From NCBI GenBank assembly GCA_038106445.1, contig JAYODU010000002.1, forward strand, positions 1 to 64,000: 64,000 nt of DNA, given 5' to 3'. Below are positions 46,335 to 55,675 of this stretch, in pieces; positions within the stretch are counted from its first letter, which is position 1, and each line of letters opens with the position of its first letter. A model generated the notes under the pieces. The model was not told where the DNA came from. It did not search any database and saw nothing but the letters and a program-made list of their open reading frames with translations. This stretch comes from Pseudemcibacter sp038106445 (GTDB lineage: Bacteria > Pseudomonadota > Alphaproteobacteria > Sphingomonadales > Emcibacteraceae). The position numbers and the translations under genes are program-made.

Positions 46335-46855
46335 ACGCCGCTTTTCTTTTCACCGAACAGCAAGGTTAATTCGTCAAATTGTTCGGTATTGATAAAGTCT
46401 TTTACCTGGGAAAACCCCGTTTGAAACAGTTCCTCAATACCCGCTCTTGCATTTTCACTTGTTCTTGGGTCCCCCGCATATTGCGCAATGGTTTTCAGAT
46501 CCTTAAGCGCATTATAAAGTGTGAAGAGTTTTTTACTGTCATCATCAAGATCCGAAGCTCTGATTAGCGGAGCTTTTGGATTAATAAATTCATCCTGATT
46601 TTTCAGCGCAGCTTAATCTTTTGCAAGCAGCTTGTATAAAGCACTCGATGATCCATTATCGGCCAGTCGCTGCTGTTCAATCAGCAAATCCTGTTCCCAT
46701 GGTGTGGGGGCATTACTGTTTCTTGAGCTTAATGAAACATTGGAAGGTACAGACGGCAGCGTAAGCAATGATGACGTTTGCTGTTTGGCACTGTAATAAG
46801 AACCAAGCAGATCTGCTCCAAAATTTATTATTTGGATTGTGCTTTCGTCCGACAT
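46335..46855 (-). pseudogene. FlaEY-like protein gene with in-frame TAA and missing 3' end
   Basis: From ATG 46855 (MSDESTIQIINFGADLLG) the frame runs 80 codons to TAA 46613-46615. It then continues in the same frame for about 90 protein-like codons (KLFTLYNALKDLKTIAQYAG, VKDFINTEQFDELTLLFGEK) until an inverted junction near 46335. The layout and the LYNAL...LLFGEK segment recall the N-terminal part of the Caulobacter flagellin-regulator FlaEY family, but this is from memory and only moderately certain. One premature stop plus loss of the 3' end means it is inactive. Confidence 0.6.
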
Positions 46856-47061
46856 TAAAATTTCCCGGTTGTTATCCTATCATTTAAAGGCAATAACCAT
46901 GCCACATGGCTGCATTCGTGCAGGTTATGATAATTCCTCATAAATCAATGAATTCTGCAGCGTAAAAGTCCGGTAAATTAGCGCTTTTGCAAATTTACAG
47001 GGTAATAAATGCCTGCTATGGTGCGCCCAATGGAAATAAGTGCAAATCAATAGGCATTGTT

Positions 47062-50000
47062 ATGGAAGTATTCGAAAGCAGTCCGCCCGCATATACCGGG
47101 CAGGAAGTCGCAAAAATCGCAGACAAATATTTTGGCATATCAGGCGAAATAAAAATGCTTGTCAGCGAACGGGACCAAAACGCACGGATTAGAACCCAGG
47201 AGGGTGAATATGTTCTTAAAATTGCCAATAGTGCAGAAAATCCTGAGAACCTTGAATTTCAGAATGCTGTTCTAGATCATATTGCAGCACTTGACCCTTC
47301 GCTCGCGATCCCAAAAGTGATTAAAGGGATAGATGACAATGATATCTATACCCACGGTGACAATAAAATCCGGCTTATCACATTTTTAAAAGGGGATATT
47401 TTCGGTGATGCCCATAAAAGCACAGAACTTTATGCTGACCTGGGCCGGTTTCTTGGCCGATTTTCAAACGCCATGCAGGGATTTGGTCACCCGCAGGCAC
47501 ATCAGCCAGATTTTTTATGGAACCTTGATAATGCACCATTTTCCCGACAATATATTGCTGATATCGTCAATGATGACGACAAGGAACTGATTACTTATTT
47601 TTATGATCGATATGAAGCATTGGTTTTACCGCGGCTTCAAAAAATGCGTTCCGCCGTTATTCATTCAGATGCCAATACATATAATCTGGTGGTGCAGGGT
47701 GATGAAATTAGCGGACTGATTGATTTTGGCGATATGTTGTTTGCCAAACAGATTAACGAGCTTGCCATTGCACTTGGCTATGCGGTTCTTGATGTTGATG
47801 ATATTTACGCGGTCGCAAATGCAATGATTAAAAGCTACGTGGCTGAATTTCCCCTTTATGAAGAAGAACTTGAAGTGCTTTTTGATCTTGCGGCGATGCG
47901 TCTTGTCATGAGCGTCTGTATTTCATCAAACCGTGTTATAAAGGCCAGCGATGAAAAACACCGTGACTATCTTCTGATTACGCAGGCACCGGCCTTAAAA
48001 GCATTACGGCGACTTCGGGCCGTAGGAATGAATTTCCTGCGCTGCTTTGCCCGCAAGGCTGGTGGCTTTGACGCCGTGGCGTCTTTATCTGATCTTAAAA
48101 CATCACTTAAAGAGAAGAAATTCGCCAATCTTTTTGATTTTGATTTATTAAGTGAGCCACGTGTGCTGTTTGATAATGCGAAAGGCGCACCGGGTACCGA
48201 ACATATTCTGGATCCTCATGCCCATGCAAAATGGGTCTCCCGCTTTCTGGATAACCACGAAGCTCGTTATGGCATTGGTAACTACGGTGAAAACCGCACG
48301 TCATTTATGATTGAAGGCATCGATGGGGTGGGAAGTCCTGAACCACGCACAACCCATCTTGCCATTGACATATGGCTCAGAAAACCTGAAAAAATTTATG
48401 CGCCGCTGGACGGTATTGTCCATAGCATCTCATCGAATAATGATCCGTTTGATTATGGCACATTATTAATTATCAAACATAAAATTGGCGATGGCCCCGA
48501 ATTTTATACCCTATATGGCCACCTTTCCAGTTCAAGCCATGAACTTGTTAAGCCCGGCGATAAAATAAAGGCGGGTGATCATATCGCTACACTTGGTGAA
48601 ATAGAGGAAAATGGCGGATGGGCACCCCATCTGCATTTTCAGATTATTTCCGACATGCTTGGTGATACAAGTGGCAATTTTCCAGGTATCTGCCCGCCAT
48701 CGGTATGGGATGTCTGGCAGGATATCTGCCCGGACCCCAACATGATCATGGGATTTATTCCCGAAAGCTTTGAACATACCAGTGTCACTGTCGATGACAT
48801 GATGAATATGCGCCGTCAGGTGCTGGCACCAAGCTTAAGCGTTGCGTATAAAAAACACCTGCACATTGTCCGCGGGAAGGGTGCCTATCTTTACGATAGT
48901 TCAGGACGCGCATTTCTGGACTGTGTAAATAATATTACACACGTAGGCCACTGCAACCCGCATGTCGTAGAAGCGATCCGCAAACAGGCCGGGATATTAA
49001 ACACAAATTCCCGCTATCTTTATGACGGGATAAACAAACTGGCAAAACGCATCACGGATTCCATGCCTGATCCATTATCAGTTATGTTTTTTGTTAATTC
49101 CGGCTCCGAAGCAAATGAACTCGCCCTGCGTCTGGCGCGGCATTATACGGGCCGTGAAACAACAATCGCCGTTGATTGGGGATATCACGGCAATACCAAT
49201 GCAACCGTGGCCATCAGTGCTTACAAATTTAACCGCAAGGGCGGAAACGGGTGCCCGCCTGAAACAAGGCTTGCTGAATTTCCTGATCCATATCAGGGAC
49301 GCTTTAATGATTATAGCGAAGCAAGCGGAAGGGCCTACGCCGCCGATATTGATTTTCAAATTAATGACTTAATTAATAAAACAGGGGAAGGGCCAGCGGC
49401 CTTCATCGCAGAAAGCATCGCCGGCGTTGGCGGTCAGGTTGTTTACCCGGATGGGTACCTGAAAGCTGCGTATGAAAAAATTCGAGCTGCTGGTGGACTA
49501 TGTATTGCGGATGAAGTGCAAACCGGCCTTGGCCGTGTTGGCGAACATATGTGGGCATTTGAACTTGGGGGTGTTGTGCCGGATATTGTCAGTTTTGGTA
49601 AACCATTTGGTAATGGTCACCCGATGGCCGCTGTTGTTACCACCCGTGAAATTGCTGATCGTTTTGCAAATGGTATGGAATATTTCAACAGCTTTGGCGG
49701 AAATCCCGTTTCCTGCGCTATTGGTATGGCTGTACTGGATGTTGTTGAAGGGGAAGGTTTAATGGAAAAAGCAATCATAACCGGAAATCATGTTATGGAC
49801 GGCATGCGTGATATGATGGATCGTTATGACATTATTGGCCAGGTGCGTGGCAAAGGAATGTTTTTTGGTGCAGAACTGGTCAAGGACAGAAGCACAAAAG
49901 AACGAGCACCGGATGAAGCCAGTCGTATTGTTCAGTATCTGCGTGAAGATGCGGTTCTATTTTCTACTGACGGACCCTATGACAATGTACTGAAGGGCAA

Positions 50001-50091
50001 ACCCCCGATGGTATTTGACTTGCCGGAAGCAGATATCTTTATTTTCAAACTTGAAAATGCCTTCAAACGGCTCTACCGCGAAGGTTTCTGA
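47062..50091 (+). CDS. Three-part fusion: APH-type kinase, M23 peptidase-like domain, class III aminotransferase/phospho-lyase
   Basis: This protein has about 1009 residues. Residues 10-310 form an aminoglycoside/choline-kinase fold with VIHSDANTYNLV (Brenner motif HxDxxxxN) and LIDFGD. Residues 415-540 form a LytM/M23 domain that keeps the metal set (THLAIDIW and HLHFQ). Residues 590-1009 form a class III PLP enzyme with NSGSEANELALR, ADEVQTGLGR and SFGKPFGNG, the Lys at about 848. The same kinase-plus-lyase pairing occurs as separate enzymes in hydroxylysine and phosphoethanolamine breakdown, so phosphorylation followed by phospho-elimination of an amino alcohol is a good guess. No signal peptide is seen. 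ATG 47062 is the likely start; an upstream TTG at 46987 is possible. Confidence 0.88.
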   Translation: MEVFESSPPAYTGQEVAKIADKYFGISGEIKMLVSERDQNARIRTQEGEYVLKIANSAENPENLEFQNAVLDHIAALDPSLAIPKVIKGIDDNDIYTHGDNKIRLITFLKGDIFGDAHKSTELYADLGRFLGRFSNAMQGFGHPQAHQPDFLWNLDNAPFSRQYIADIVNDDDKELITYFYDRYEALVLPRLQKMRSAVIHSDANTYNLVVQGDEISGLIDFGDMLFAKQINELAIALGYAVLDVDDIYAVANAMIKSYVAEFPLYEEELEVLFDLAAMRLVMSVCISSNRVIKASDEKHRDYLLITQAPALKALRRLRAVGMNFLRCFARKAGGFDAVASLSDLKTSLKEKKFANLFDFDLLSEPRVLFDNAKGAPGTEHILDPHAHAKWVSRFLDNHEARYGIGNYGENRTSFMIEGIDGVGSPEPRTTHLAIDIWLRKPEKIYAPLDGIVHSISSNNDPFDYGTLLIIKHKIGDGPEFYTLYGHLSSSSHELVKPGDKIKAGDHIATLGEIEENGGWAPHLHFQIISDMLGDTSGNFPGICPPSVWDVWQDICPDPNMIMGFIPESFEHTSVTVDDMMNMRRQVLAPSLSVAYKKHLHIVRGKGAYLYDSSGRAFLDCVNNITHVGHCNPHVVEAIRKQAGILNTNSRYLYDGINKLAKRITDSMPDPLSVMFFVNSGSEANELALRLARHYTGRETTIAVDWGYHGNTNATVAISAYKFNRKGGNGCPPETRLAEFPDPYQGRFNDYSEASGRAYAADIDFQINDLINKTGEGPAAFIAESIAGVGGQVVYPDGYLKAAYEKIRAAGGLCIADEVQTGLGRVGEHMWAFELGGVVPDIVSFGKPFGNGHPMAAVVTTREIADRFANGMEYFNSFGGNPVSCAIGMAVLDVVEGEGLMEKAIITGNHVMDGMRDMMDRYDIIGQVRGKGMFFGAELVKDRSTKERAPDEASRIVQYLREDAVLFSTDGPYDNVLKGKPPMVFDLPEADIFIFKLENAFKRLYREGF

Positions 50092-50130
50092 TATTTACAG
50101 TTAACAGTGAATAGAAAATATTTTTTTATT

Positions 50131-50157
50131 GCAAACGCCGCACATTGCGGCATTTGC
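50131..50157. terminator. Hairpin between the fusion gene and the cold-shock gene
   Basis: GCAAACGCCGCA (50131-50142) and TGCGGCATTTGC (50146-50157) pair over eleven of twelve positions with a three-base loop. It lies between two convergent genes. The T-tract after it is poor on either strand, so termination is probable but not certain. Confidence 0.5.
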
Positions 50158-50188
50158 TAATTCTTCAATTTTCCTGATAAATAGGTTC

Positions 50189-50395
50189 TTAGTCTACTAG
50201 TTTGATATCGCCGGCCGCTTCTTTACCGCGGCTTTCAACGATTTCATAGCTAATCTTCTGACCGTCGCTTAATCTGTCGATCCCGGCTTGTTCTACTGCC
50301 GAAATATGAACAAATACGTCTTTACCGCCATTGTCTGGTTCAATAAAGCCATACCCCTTACTTGGGTTAAACCACTTAACGGTTCCTGTAGCCAT
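50189..50395 (-). CDS. CspA-family cold-shock protein
   Basis: This 68-residue single cold-shock domain has both RNA-binding motifs intact, RNP1 (KGYGFIEP) and RNP2 (VFVHI). It binds single-stranded RNA or DNA and acts as an RNA chaperone. GAGGAAG lies eight bases before the ATG. The long AT-rich upstream region fits the extended 5' leaders usual in this family, but no thermosensor structure can be asserted by eye. Confidence 0.95.
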   Translation of the reverse strand: MATGTVKWFNPSKGYGFIEPDNGGKDVFVHISAVEQAGIDRLSDGQKISYEIVESRGKEAAGDIKLVD

Positions 50396-50835
50396 TTCTT
50401 ACACTTCCTCAAAAATATAGTTGTAGTTATCCATCGGTACATATCGATGAATTAAGATTTTCGGCATGCTTATAGTGAAGTTATGGCCTTCCAGGATTTA
50501 ATAATTGGCTTTATTAATAATGCTTATAATTATAAGCAAATCTGGTGCAATACCCCTCAAAAAGGTACATAAACTAAAAATCAGAAGTTACCGTATAGGC
50601 GTTCCTGAAAAAAAGCAATGCTTTATTTTAATGGTAATTTCCAAATTTTTATAAAGTTTATAGTTATTTATCGGTAATCAACGTTGTAATATAAAACTCA
50701 AATAAGAAACTTTTATTTCAATATTGCCTTTTTTCTGAAAAACAATTTTAAAAATATTGATTCCAAATTATATTTTGGAGCCCATTTTCAAATTAATCTC
50801 ATAGAATATTATTTTTAATCAATTCAGGACACAAC
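50396..50835. other. 440-base AT-rich gap between csp and phhA
   Basis: This gap lies between divergent genes and should contain the csp 5' leader and the phhA promoter. No sigma-54 type promoter (TGGC-N8-TTGCA) and no tRNA-like structure was found. I see no protein remnant. Confidence 0.5.
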
Positions 50836-51759
50836 ATGACAAACTATGATTATTCGGTTATGCCGCAGCCTGCGCAAAATGTTTTTGCGGCCTGCCTTAA
50901 AAAACCAGATCACGTAACCGATGACTGGCTTGAACCCGCACAAAACCATTATAATCAAAGTGAACATGCCATTTGGGATATATTATACCGCCGTCAGATA
51001 GATATTCTTCAGGGGCGGGCGTGTGATCAGTTTTTTAAAGGACTGAGAGATCTTAATTTTGATCAGGGTGGCGTGCCAGATTTTAATAAGACAAATGAAA
51101 TACTATCATCCATGACAGGGTGGTCTGTTGTTCCGGTGCCGATGCTTATTCCCGACCATGTATTCTTTTATCATCTTGCTAACAAACGGTTTCCTGCGGG
51201 AAATTTTATCCGCAAGGCTGACCAATTGATCTATATTGAAGAACCGGATGTATTTCATGACGTTTTTGGTCATGTACCAATGCTTACCGACCCAAGCTTT
51301 GCCAAATATATGGAAGCTTATGGCAAGGCCGGATGGAAAGCTATTGAATATAACCATTTAAAGGCTTTAAGCGCGCTTTATTGGTACACTGTTGAATTCG
51401 GTCTGATAAATACAGAGCAGGGGTTAAGAATTTACGGTGCCGGCATACTTTCATCAGCCGAGGAAAGTGTTTTTTCACTCGAAGGAAAATCGCCGAACCG
51501 CATTCACCTGAACGTGGATCGGGTCATGCGTACGGATTATAAGATTGACGATCTTCAACAGAATTATTTTGTAATAGACAGTTTTGAAGAGTTATTCCAC
51601 GCAACTGAAGAACGGCCTTTTGATTATATTTATCAGAATATTGGTGCATCATTTCAATATGCATCATCGGCACTTCTGGATACGGATCATGTATATACAC
51701 GTGGAACGCAGGAATATTCACTTAGAGGCGGTCATGCATCAGGTGCCGCACCGGTTTAA
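50836..51759 (+). CDS. phhA: Phenylalanine 4-hydroxylase
   Basis: This 307-residue non-heme iron enzyme converts phenylalanine to tyrosine with tetrahydrobiopterin and O2. The 2-His-1-Glu iron site is present: H141 and H146 in FHDVFGHVPML and E187 in YWYTVEFGL. There is no N-terminal ACT regulatory domain, as is normal in bacteria. Its operon partners are an SDR and a pterin-carbinolamine dehydratase, forming a complete cofactor-recycling set. Confidence 0.96.
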   Translation: MTNYDYSVMPQPAQNVFAACLKKPDHVTDDWLEPAQNHYNQSEHAIWDILYRRQIDILQGRACDQFFKGLRDLNFDQGGVPDFNKTNEILSSMTGWSVVPVPMLIPDHVFFYHLANKRFPAGNFIRKADQLIYIEEPDVFHDVFGHVPMLTDPSFAKYMEAYGKAGWKAIEYNHLKALSALYWYTVEFGLINTEQGLRIYGAGILSSAEESVFSLEGKSPNRIHLNVDRVMRTDYKIDDLQQNYFVIDSFEELFHATEERPFDYIYQNIGASFQYASSALLDTDHVYTRGTQEYSLRGGHASGAAPV

Positions 51760-51776
51760 CAAAGGCAGGGATTAAT

Positions 51777-52457
51777 ATGAAAAATAAAACGGTAATAATT
51801 ACGGGTGCCAGCGGAAACCTTGGCAAGGAAGCCATCAAAAAATTCAGTGAACTGGGCGCCAATGTTGTTGCTGTCAGTGGACGGTCAGATGTAAGTAATA
51901 TGGATGGCTCAGTTTTTTACATTAAAAACATTGATCTTACAAAACCTGAACATGCTGAAAAAGTTATAACCCAAACACGAGATCATTTTTCCAAGCCGGA
52001 TATCCTTATTAATATTGCCGGGGGTTTTATCTGGAAAACTGTCCGTGATACGACATTAAAGGATTTTAATGATCAGTTTAACCTGAACTTTACAACAATG
52101 TATAATATGACAATAGCGGCCTTGACCGATCTTGAAAAATCAAACGCGGGACGTGTCATAAATATCGGGGCTATCGGGGCAATAAGGGCCGAAGCAGGAA
52201 TGGCGGCATATGCCAGTTCAAAATCGGCCGTTATGCGCTTTACCGAAGCATTGGCTAAGGAAAGCAATGATAACATTACCGTTAACGCCATTTTGCCATC
52301 AATTATAGATACACCGGCAAATCGCAAAAATATGCCTAATGCTGACACATCCAAATGGGTTACTACAACCGAGCTTGTTGACGTTATGGTTTTTCTAAGC
52401 TCAAATGAAGCATCAGGAATTAATGGAGCACTGCTTCCAATAAAGGGAAGGTTATAA
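51777..52457 (+). CDS. Short-chain dehydrogenase, probable dihydropteridine reductase of the phh operon
   Basis: This 226-residue SDR has TGASGNLG as cofactor-binding motif, NIAGG, and the catalytic YASSK (Y-x-x-x-K). It starts 17 bases after phhA and ends directly against the ATG of phhB. An oxidised pterin (quinonoid dihydrobiopterin) must be re-reduced after each hydroxylation, and known dihydropteridine reductases are SDRs of this size. The assignment rests on operon position and is therefore an inference. Confidence 0.85.
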   Translation: MKNKTVIITGASGNLGKEAIKKFSELGANVVAVSGRSDVSNMDGSVFYIKNIDLTKPEHAEKVITQTRDHFSKPDILINIAGGFIWKTVRDTTLKDFNDQFNLNFTTMYNMTIAALTDLEKSNAGRVINIGAIGAIRAEAGMAAYASSKSAVMRFTEALAKESNDNITVNAILPSIIDTPANRKNMPNADTSKWVTTTELVDVMVFLSSNEASGINGALLPIKGRL

Positions 52458-52739
52458 ATGTATAGGAAAATGGAACTTGGCGATATCCTATCGCAGTTAA
52501 AGGGCTGGAAGGCCGTAGATGGCCGTGAAGCGATTGAAAAAAGCTTCAAATTCGCAGATTTTGAGAATTGCTTTGCGGCAATGCAGAAAATTGCCACAAA
52601 ATCAGAAGAAATGAACCATCATCCTGAATGGTTCAATGTCTATAATCGTCTTGATGTAACACTGGCCACACACGATGCAAATGGTGTGACCAGTTACGAT
52701 TTGGAGCTTGCACAGTTTATTGATCAGGTATGCACTTAA
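52458..52739 (+). CDS. phhB: Pterin-4a-carbinolamine dehydratase
   Basis: This 93-residue protein dehydrates the 4a-hydroxy-tetrahydropterin left by PhhA. The catalytic block MNHHPEWFNVYNRLDVTLATHD (usual E-x-x-H-H-P-x-W and the later TH) is intact. The gene starts immediately after the SDR stop, with no gap, so expression is tightly coupled. It converges with the PQQ-dehydrogenase pseudogene, overlapping it by four bases. Confidence 0.95.
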   Translation: MYRKMELGDILSQLKGWKAVDGREAIEKSFKFADFENCFAAMQKIATKSEEMNHHPEWFNVYNRLDVTLATHDANGVTSYDLELAQFIDQVCT

Positions 52740-53824
52740 TTAACGCGCGGTGTTAATTTGATTAACTGTCCGTTTTCCCAACTGTCCGTAACAATATAAA
52801 GGGCGCCATCATAAAACATAATTGACGAAGGCGCGATATTCGGGTTCCAGAAATAAAGTGGCTGCTCGTACCCGGGCTTGGCACTAAGTCCTTCACCGAT
52901 CGGCGTTCCTGCATCATCATAGTCACGGCCATAATTGGTACCCGCCCGCATGACGTTAATTTTATCACCGCCTTGGGGCCCGTGCTCAATTGTCCAGACC
53001 TCATGTGTTTCAGGGTTGAGGGCCGTGCCTGATGGATCACAAAATCCCGAAGCATAAATAGCATCTGGAACATATTCATTTCCAATAAATGGGTTATCAT
53101 CGGGAATTGAACCATCATAATTAAGTCTTAGCATTTTTGATCCAAGCTTTGTTTGATCCTGTGCTTCTTCGGTTCCCCAGGTAGTGACCCATAATTTACC
53201 ATCAGCGCCAAACGTCATACGTCTTGCACCCACTTCAAATATATTTTCGAAATTTTCAATGCTCATTTCGTCATCGGCCAGTCGGCCACGACCTATATAA
53301 CGACGATCAAACGGATTGCCTGACTTAAAGTCTTCATCCTTTACTTTCCATTCATCATGAAGAGCAGTCGTATCTAAATACGCCTTTGCCCATTCCGCTG
53401 TTGACTCATGAATTCCATTTCCCCTTTCGCCTTGCGGCGGGGCAAAATAACTGAAATAAACCAAACGATTATTTTCAAAATCAGGATGCAATATAACATC
53501 CATCAACCCCATGAACCAGTATCCTCGAACCGCAGGAAGGCCGGGTATATTGTGATGCACTGTGCCATCCGGTTTAACAAGACTTAACCGCCCGGTCATT
53601 TCAGTCATGAGCAGGCTTCCACTGGGAAGTGGTGCAATGCCCCATGGCAGAAATAACCCATCCTTGATAACAGTAATATCAACCGGCTAACTTTGATCTG
53701 CAATTGGCGCTCTGGTTTGACCTGGAAAGGCTGGCTTTGGTGGCTCGTTCCCCGGAAAAACATTTTGGGCGTTTGCTGCAAATCCGAAACAACCAATTAA
53801 AAGAATTATAACAAATGTTCGCAT
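52736..53824 (-). pseudogene. PQQ-dependent sugar dehydrogenase-like gene with in-frame TAG at codon 46
   Basis: From ATG 53824 the frame encodes a signal peptide (MRTFVIILLIGCFGFAANAQ) and 45 codons, meets TAG at 53687-53689, then continues in frame to 52736. The downstream part is a soluble-glucose/sorbosone-dehydrogenase beta-propeller: LPWGIAPLPSGSLLMTEM, VILHPDFENN and WTIEHGPQGGDKIN, which contains the EHGPQGGDE-like motif. Full length would be about 362 residues. An internal ATG (53608) gives a protein without signal peptide or first propeller strands, unlikely to work. One base substitution would account for the stop. Confidence 0.85.
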
Positions 53825-53923
53825 GAATTTCCCCTTTTTACTCTATTATGAGTAACATTTTATATCGACAATAATATACATTCTGACATTATACATTCTA
53901 TCCTTAATGATAAAGAGTGCAAA

Positions 53924-54913
53924 ATGAAATATAAAAGAATGGGCAGCGCCGGGATAAAAGTCTCATCACTTTGTATGGGAACCATGACATTCGGTTCAGA
54001 AGCGGACGAAACGGAATCAGCTCGCCTTTACAGTGCAGCACGGGACAAAGGTATTAATTTCTTTGATTGTGCCAACCTTTATGCCGGAGGGAAGTCAGAA
54101 AAAATTCTTGGTGAACTTATCAAAAAACACCGTGAAGAAGTGGTTATTTCATCCAAAGCCTATTACCCGGTAAATAGCTACGCGGGACATAACCCTATAA
54201 CATGGGGCAGGGGATTAAACCGCACCCATGTCCGCCGTGCCGTCGATGAGAGCCTGAAGCGTCTTGATACAGATTATATCGATGTATATTACATGCATCA
54301 TTTTGATGATGATTGTAGCCTTGAAGAAAGCCTGAGTATTTATAATGACTTAGTACGCGAAGGGAAAATCAATTATATAGGCTTAAGCAATATGTCAGCA
54401 TGGCAATATATGAAAGCAGCAGGCATCTGCAGACAGTATAATTACGCACCCATTTCAGCAATACAACCCATGTATAATCTTCTCAAACGTCAATGTGAAA
54501 GTGAAATCCTTCCAATGGCCATGAGCGAAGAAATGGGTGTTTTTTCTTATAGTCCACTGGCGGGCGGTGTTTTAACCGGTAAATATTTAAGCGATGAAAA
54601 AGATACCGTTCAGGGGCGTCTTAATAATATGAAAATGTATAAAGAACGCTATAAAGCAAGAAAAAACACCGACATTTCACGCGACTTCATTGCATATGCA
54701 AACGAAAATGGCATTAATCCTATAAGCCTCGCCGTCGCGTGGGTGGGCTCACACCCCGGTATTACTGCTCCCATTATCGGGGGGCGGTCTGTGGAGCAGA
54801 TTAAACCGTCACTTGATGCTGCTGATATTGAGTTAACAGATGAAATGAGACAGGATCTTAACCATTTAAGTGATACGCCTGAACCAGCGACAGATCGCTC
54901 CGAAGAAACATGA
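53924..54913 (+). CDS. Aldo/keto reductase
   Basis: This 329-residue NADPH-dependent oxidoreductase has a TIM barrel. The catalytic tetrad is recognisable: Asp and Tyr in FFDCANLYAGGKSE, Lys in VVISSKAYY and His in YYMHHFD. The nucleotide-binding end contains APIIGGRSVEQI. The group is close to the YajO/Tas-like reductases acting on aldehydes or ketones. The gene is isolated and no substrate clue is present. Confidence 0.92.
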   Translation: MKYKRMGSAGIKVSSLCMGTMTFGSEADETESARLYSAARDKGINFFDCANLYAGGKSEKILGELIKKHREEVVISSKAYYPVNSYAGHNPITWGRGLNRTHVRRAVDESLKRLDTDYIDVYYMHHFDDDCSLEESLSIYNDLVREGKINYIGLSNMSAWQYMKAAGICRQYNYAPISAIQPMYNLLKRQCESEILPMAMSEEMGVFSYSPLAGGVLTGKYLSDEKDTVQGRLNNMKMYKERYKARKNTDISRDFIAYANENGINPISLAVAWVGSHPGITAPIIGGRSVEQIKPSLDAADIELTDEMRQDLNHLSDTPEPATDRSEET

Positions 54914-55003
54914 AGAAAATAAGGTCATTATGTAGAGCAATAGTTGTAATGAATTTACATTCGTATTATATAGTGAAACGATAAAATAAACAGGACAAGT
55001 TTT

Positions 55004-55675
55004 ATGAGCATAATAAATGAACCCAACGGATCAGCCGCACTTCGCCGCCACATGATTGATGGCCAACTACTGCCGAATGATGTCACTGATGAAAGGGTTA
55101 TCGACGCCATAGAACAGGTTAAAAGGGAAGTATTTTTACCTGCAGAACGCAAGGGTGTTGCTTATATTGATAAAAGCATCAAAATCGCTGAAAACAGATA
55201 TTTGATGGAACCGCTCACATTCGCAAAATTAATCAGTTTTGCAGATATTAAAGCGGACGAATTGGTGCTCGATATTGCACCGGGAACCGGATATTCAAGT
55301 GCTGTTCTTAGCAAGCTGGTTGATGCTGTTGTTGCTATTGAGGAAAACAGCAACTTGGCTGATATTGCTACTAAAAATCTTGCAATTGAAGAATGCGATA
55401 ATGTGGCCGTTGTTGAAGGTACCCATACAGAAGGGCTCGCCAAGCAGGGTCCATATGATGTTATTTTTATTGGAGGTATGATTGACGAAGTACCCCTTAA
55501 ACTGCTTGAGCAGTTAACAGATAATGGGCGATTGCTTTGCATTTTGAATCAGGATGGCTTTGGACGTGCCGCCATTGTCACCTATAATGATAAAATAATG
55601 GGTGTAAGCATATTATTTGATGCCAACGCACCAAAACTTCCTGGTTTTGAAAAAGCCAAAACTTTCAAGTTCTGA
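55004..55675 (+). CDS. Protein-L-isoaspartate O-methyltransferase-like protein
   Basis: This 223-residue class I methyltransferase is of the PCMT family, with VLDIAPGTGYSSAVLSKL as the SAM motif (APGTGY where repair enzymes have GTGSGY). VAIEENSNLADIATKNL and FIGGMIDEVP follow. The N-terminal block retains the family pattern (DVTDERVIDAIEQV, FLPAERKGVAYID). In alphaproteobacteria this divergent PCMT commonly precedes tolC, as here. Whether it repairs isoaspartate is uncertain. Confidence 0.88.
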   Translation: MSIINEPNGSAALRRHMIDGQLLPNDVTDERVIDAIEQVKREVFLPAERKGVAYIDKSIKIAENRYLMEPLTFAKLISFADIKADELVLDIAPGTGYSSAVLSKLVDAVVAIEENSNLADIATKNLAIEECDNVAVVEGTHTEGLAKQGPYDVIFIGGMIDEVPLKLLEQLTDNGRLLCILNQDGFGRAAIVTYNDKIMGVSILFDANAPKLPGFEKAKTFKF

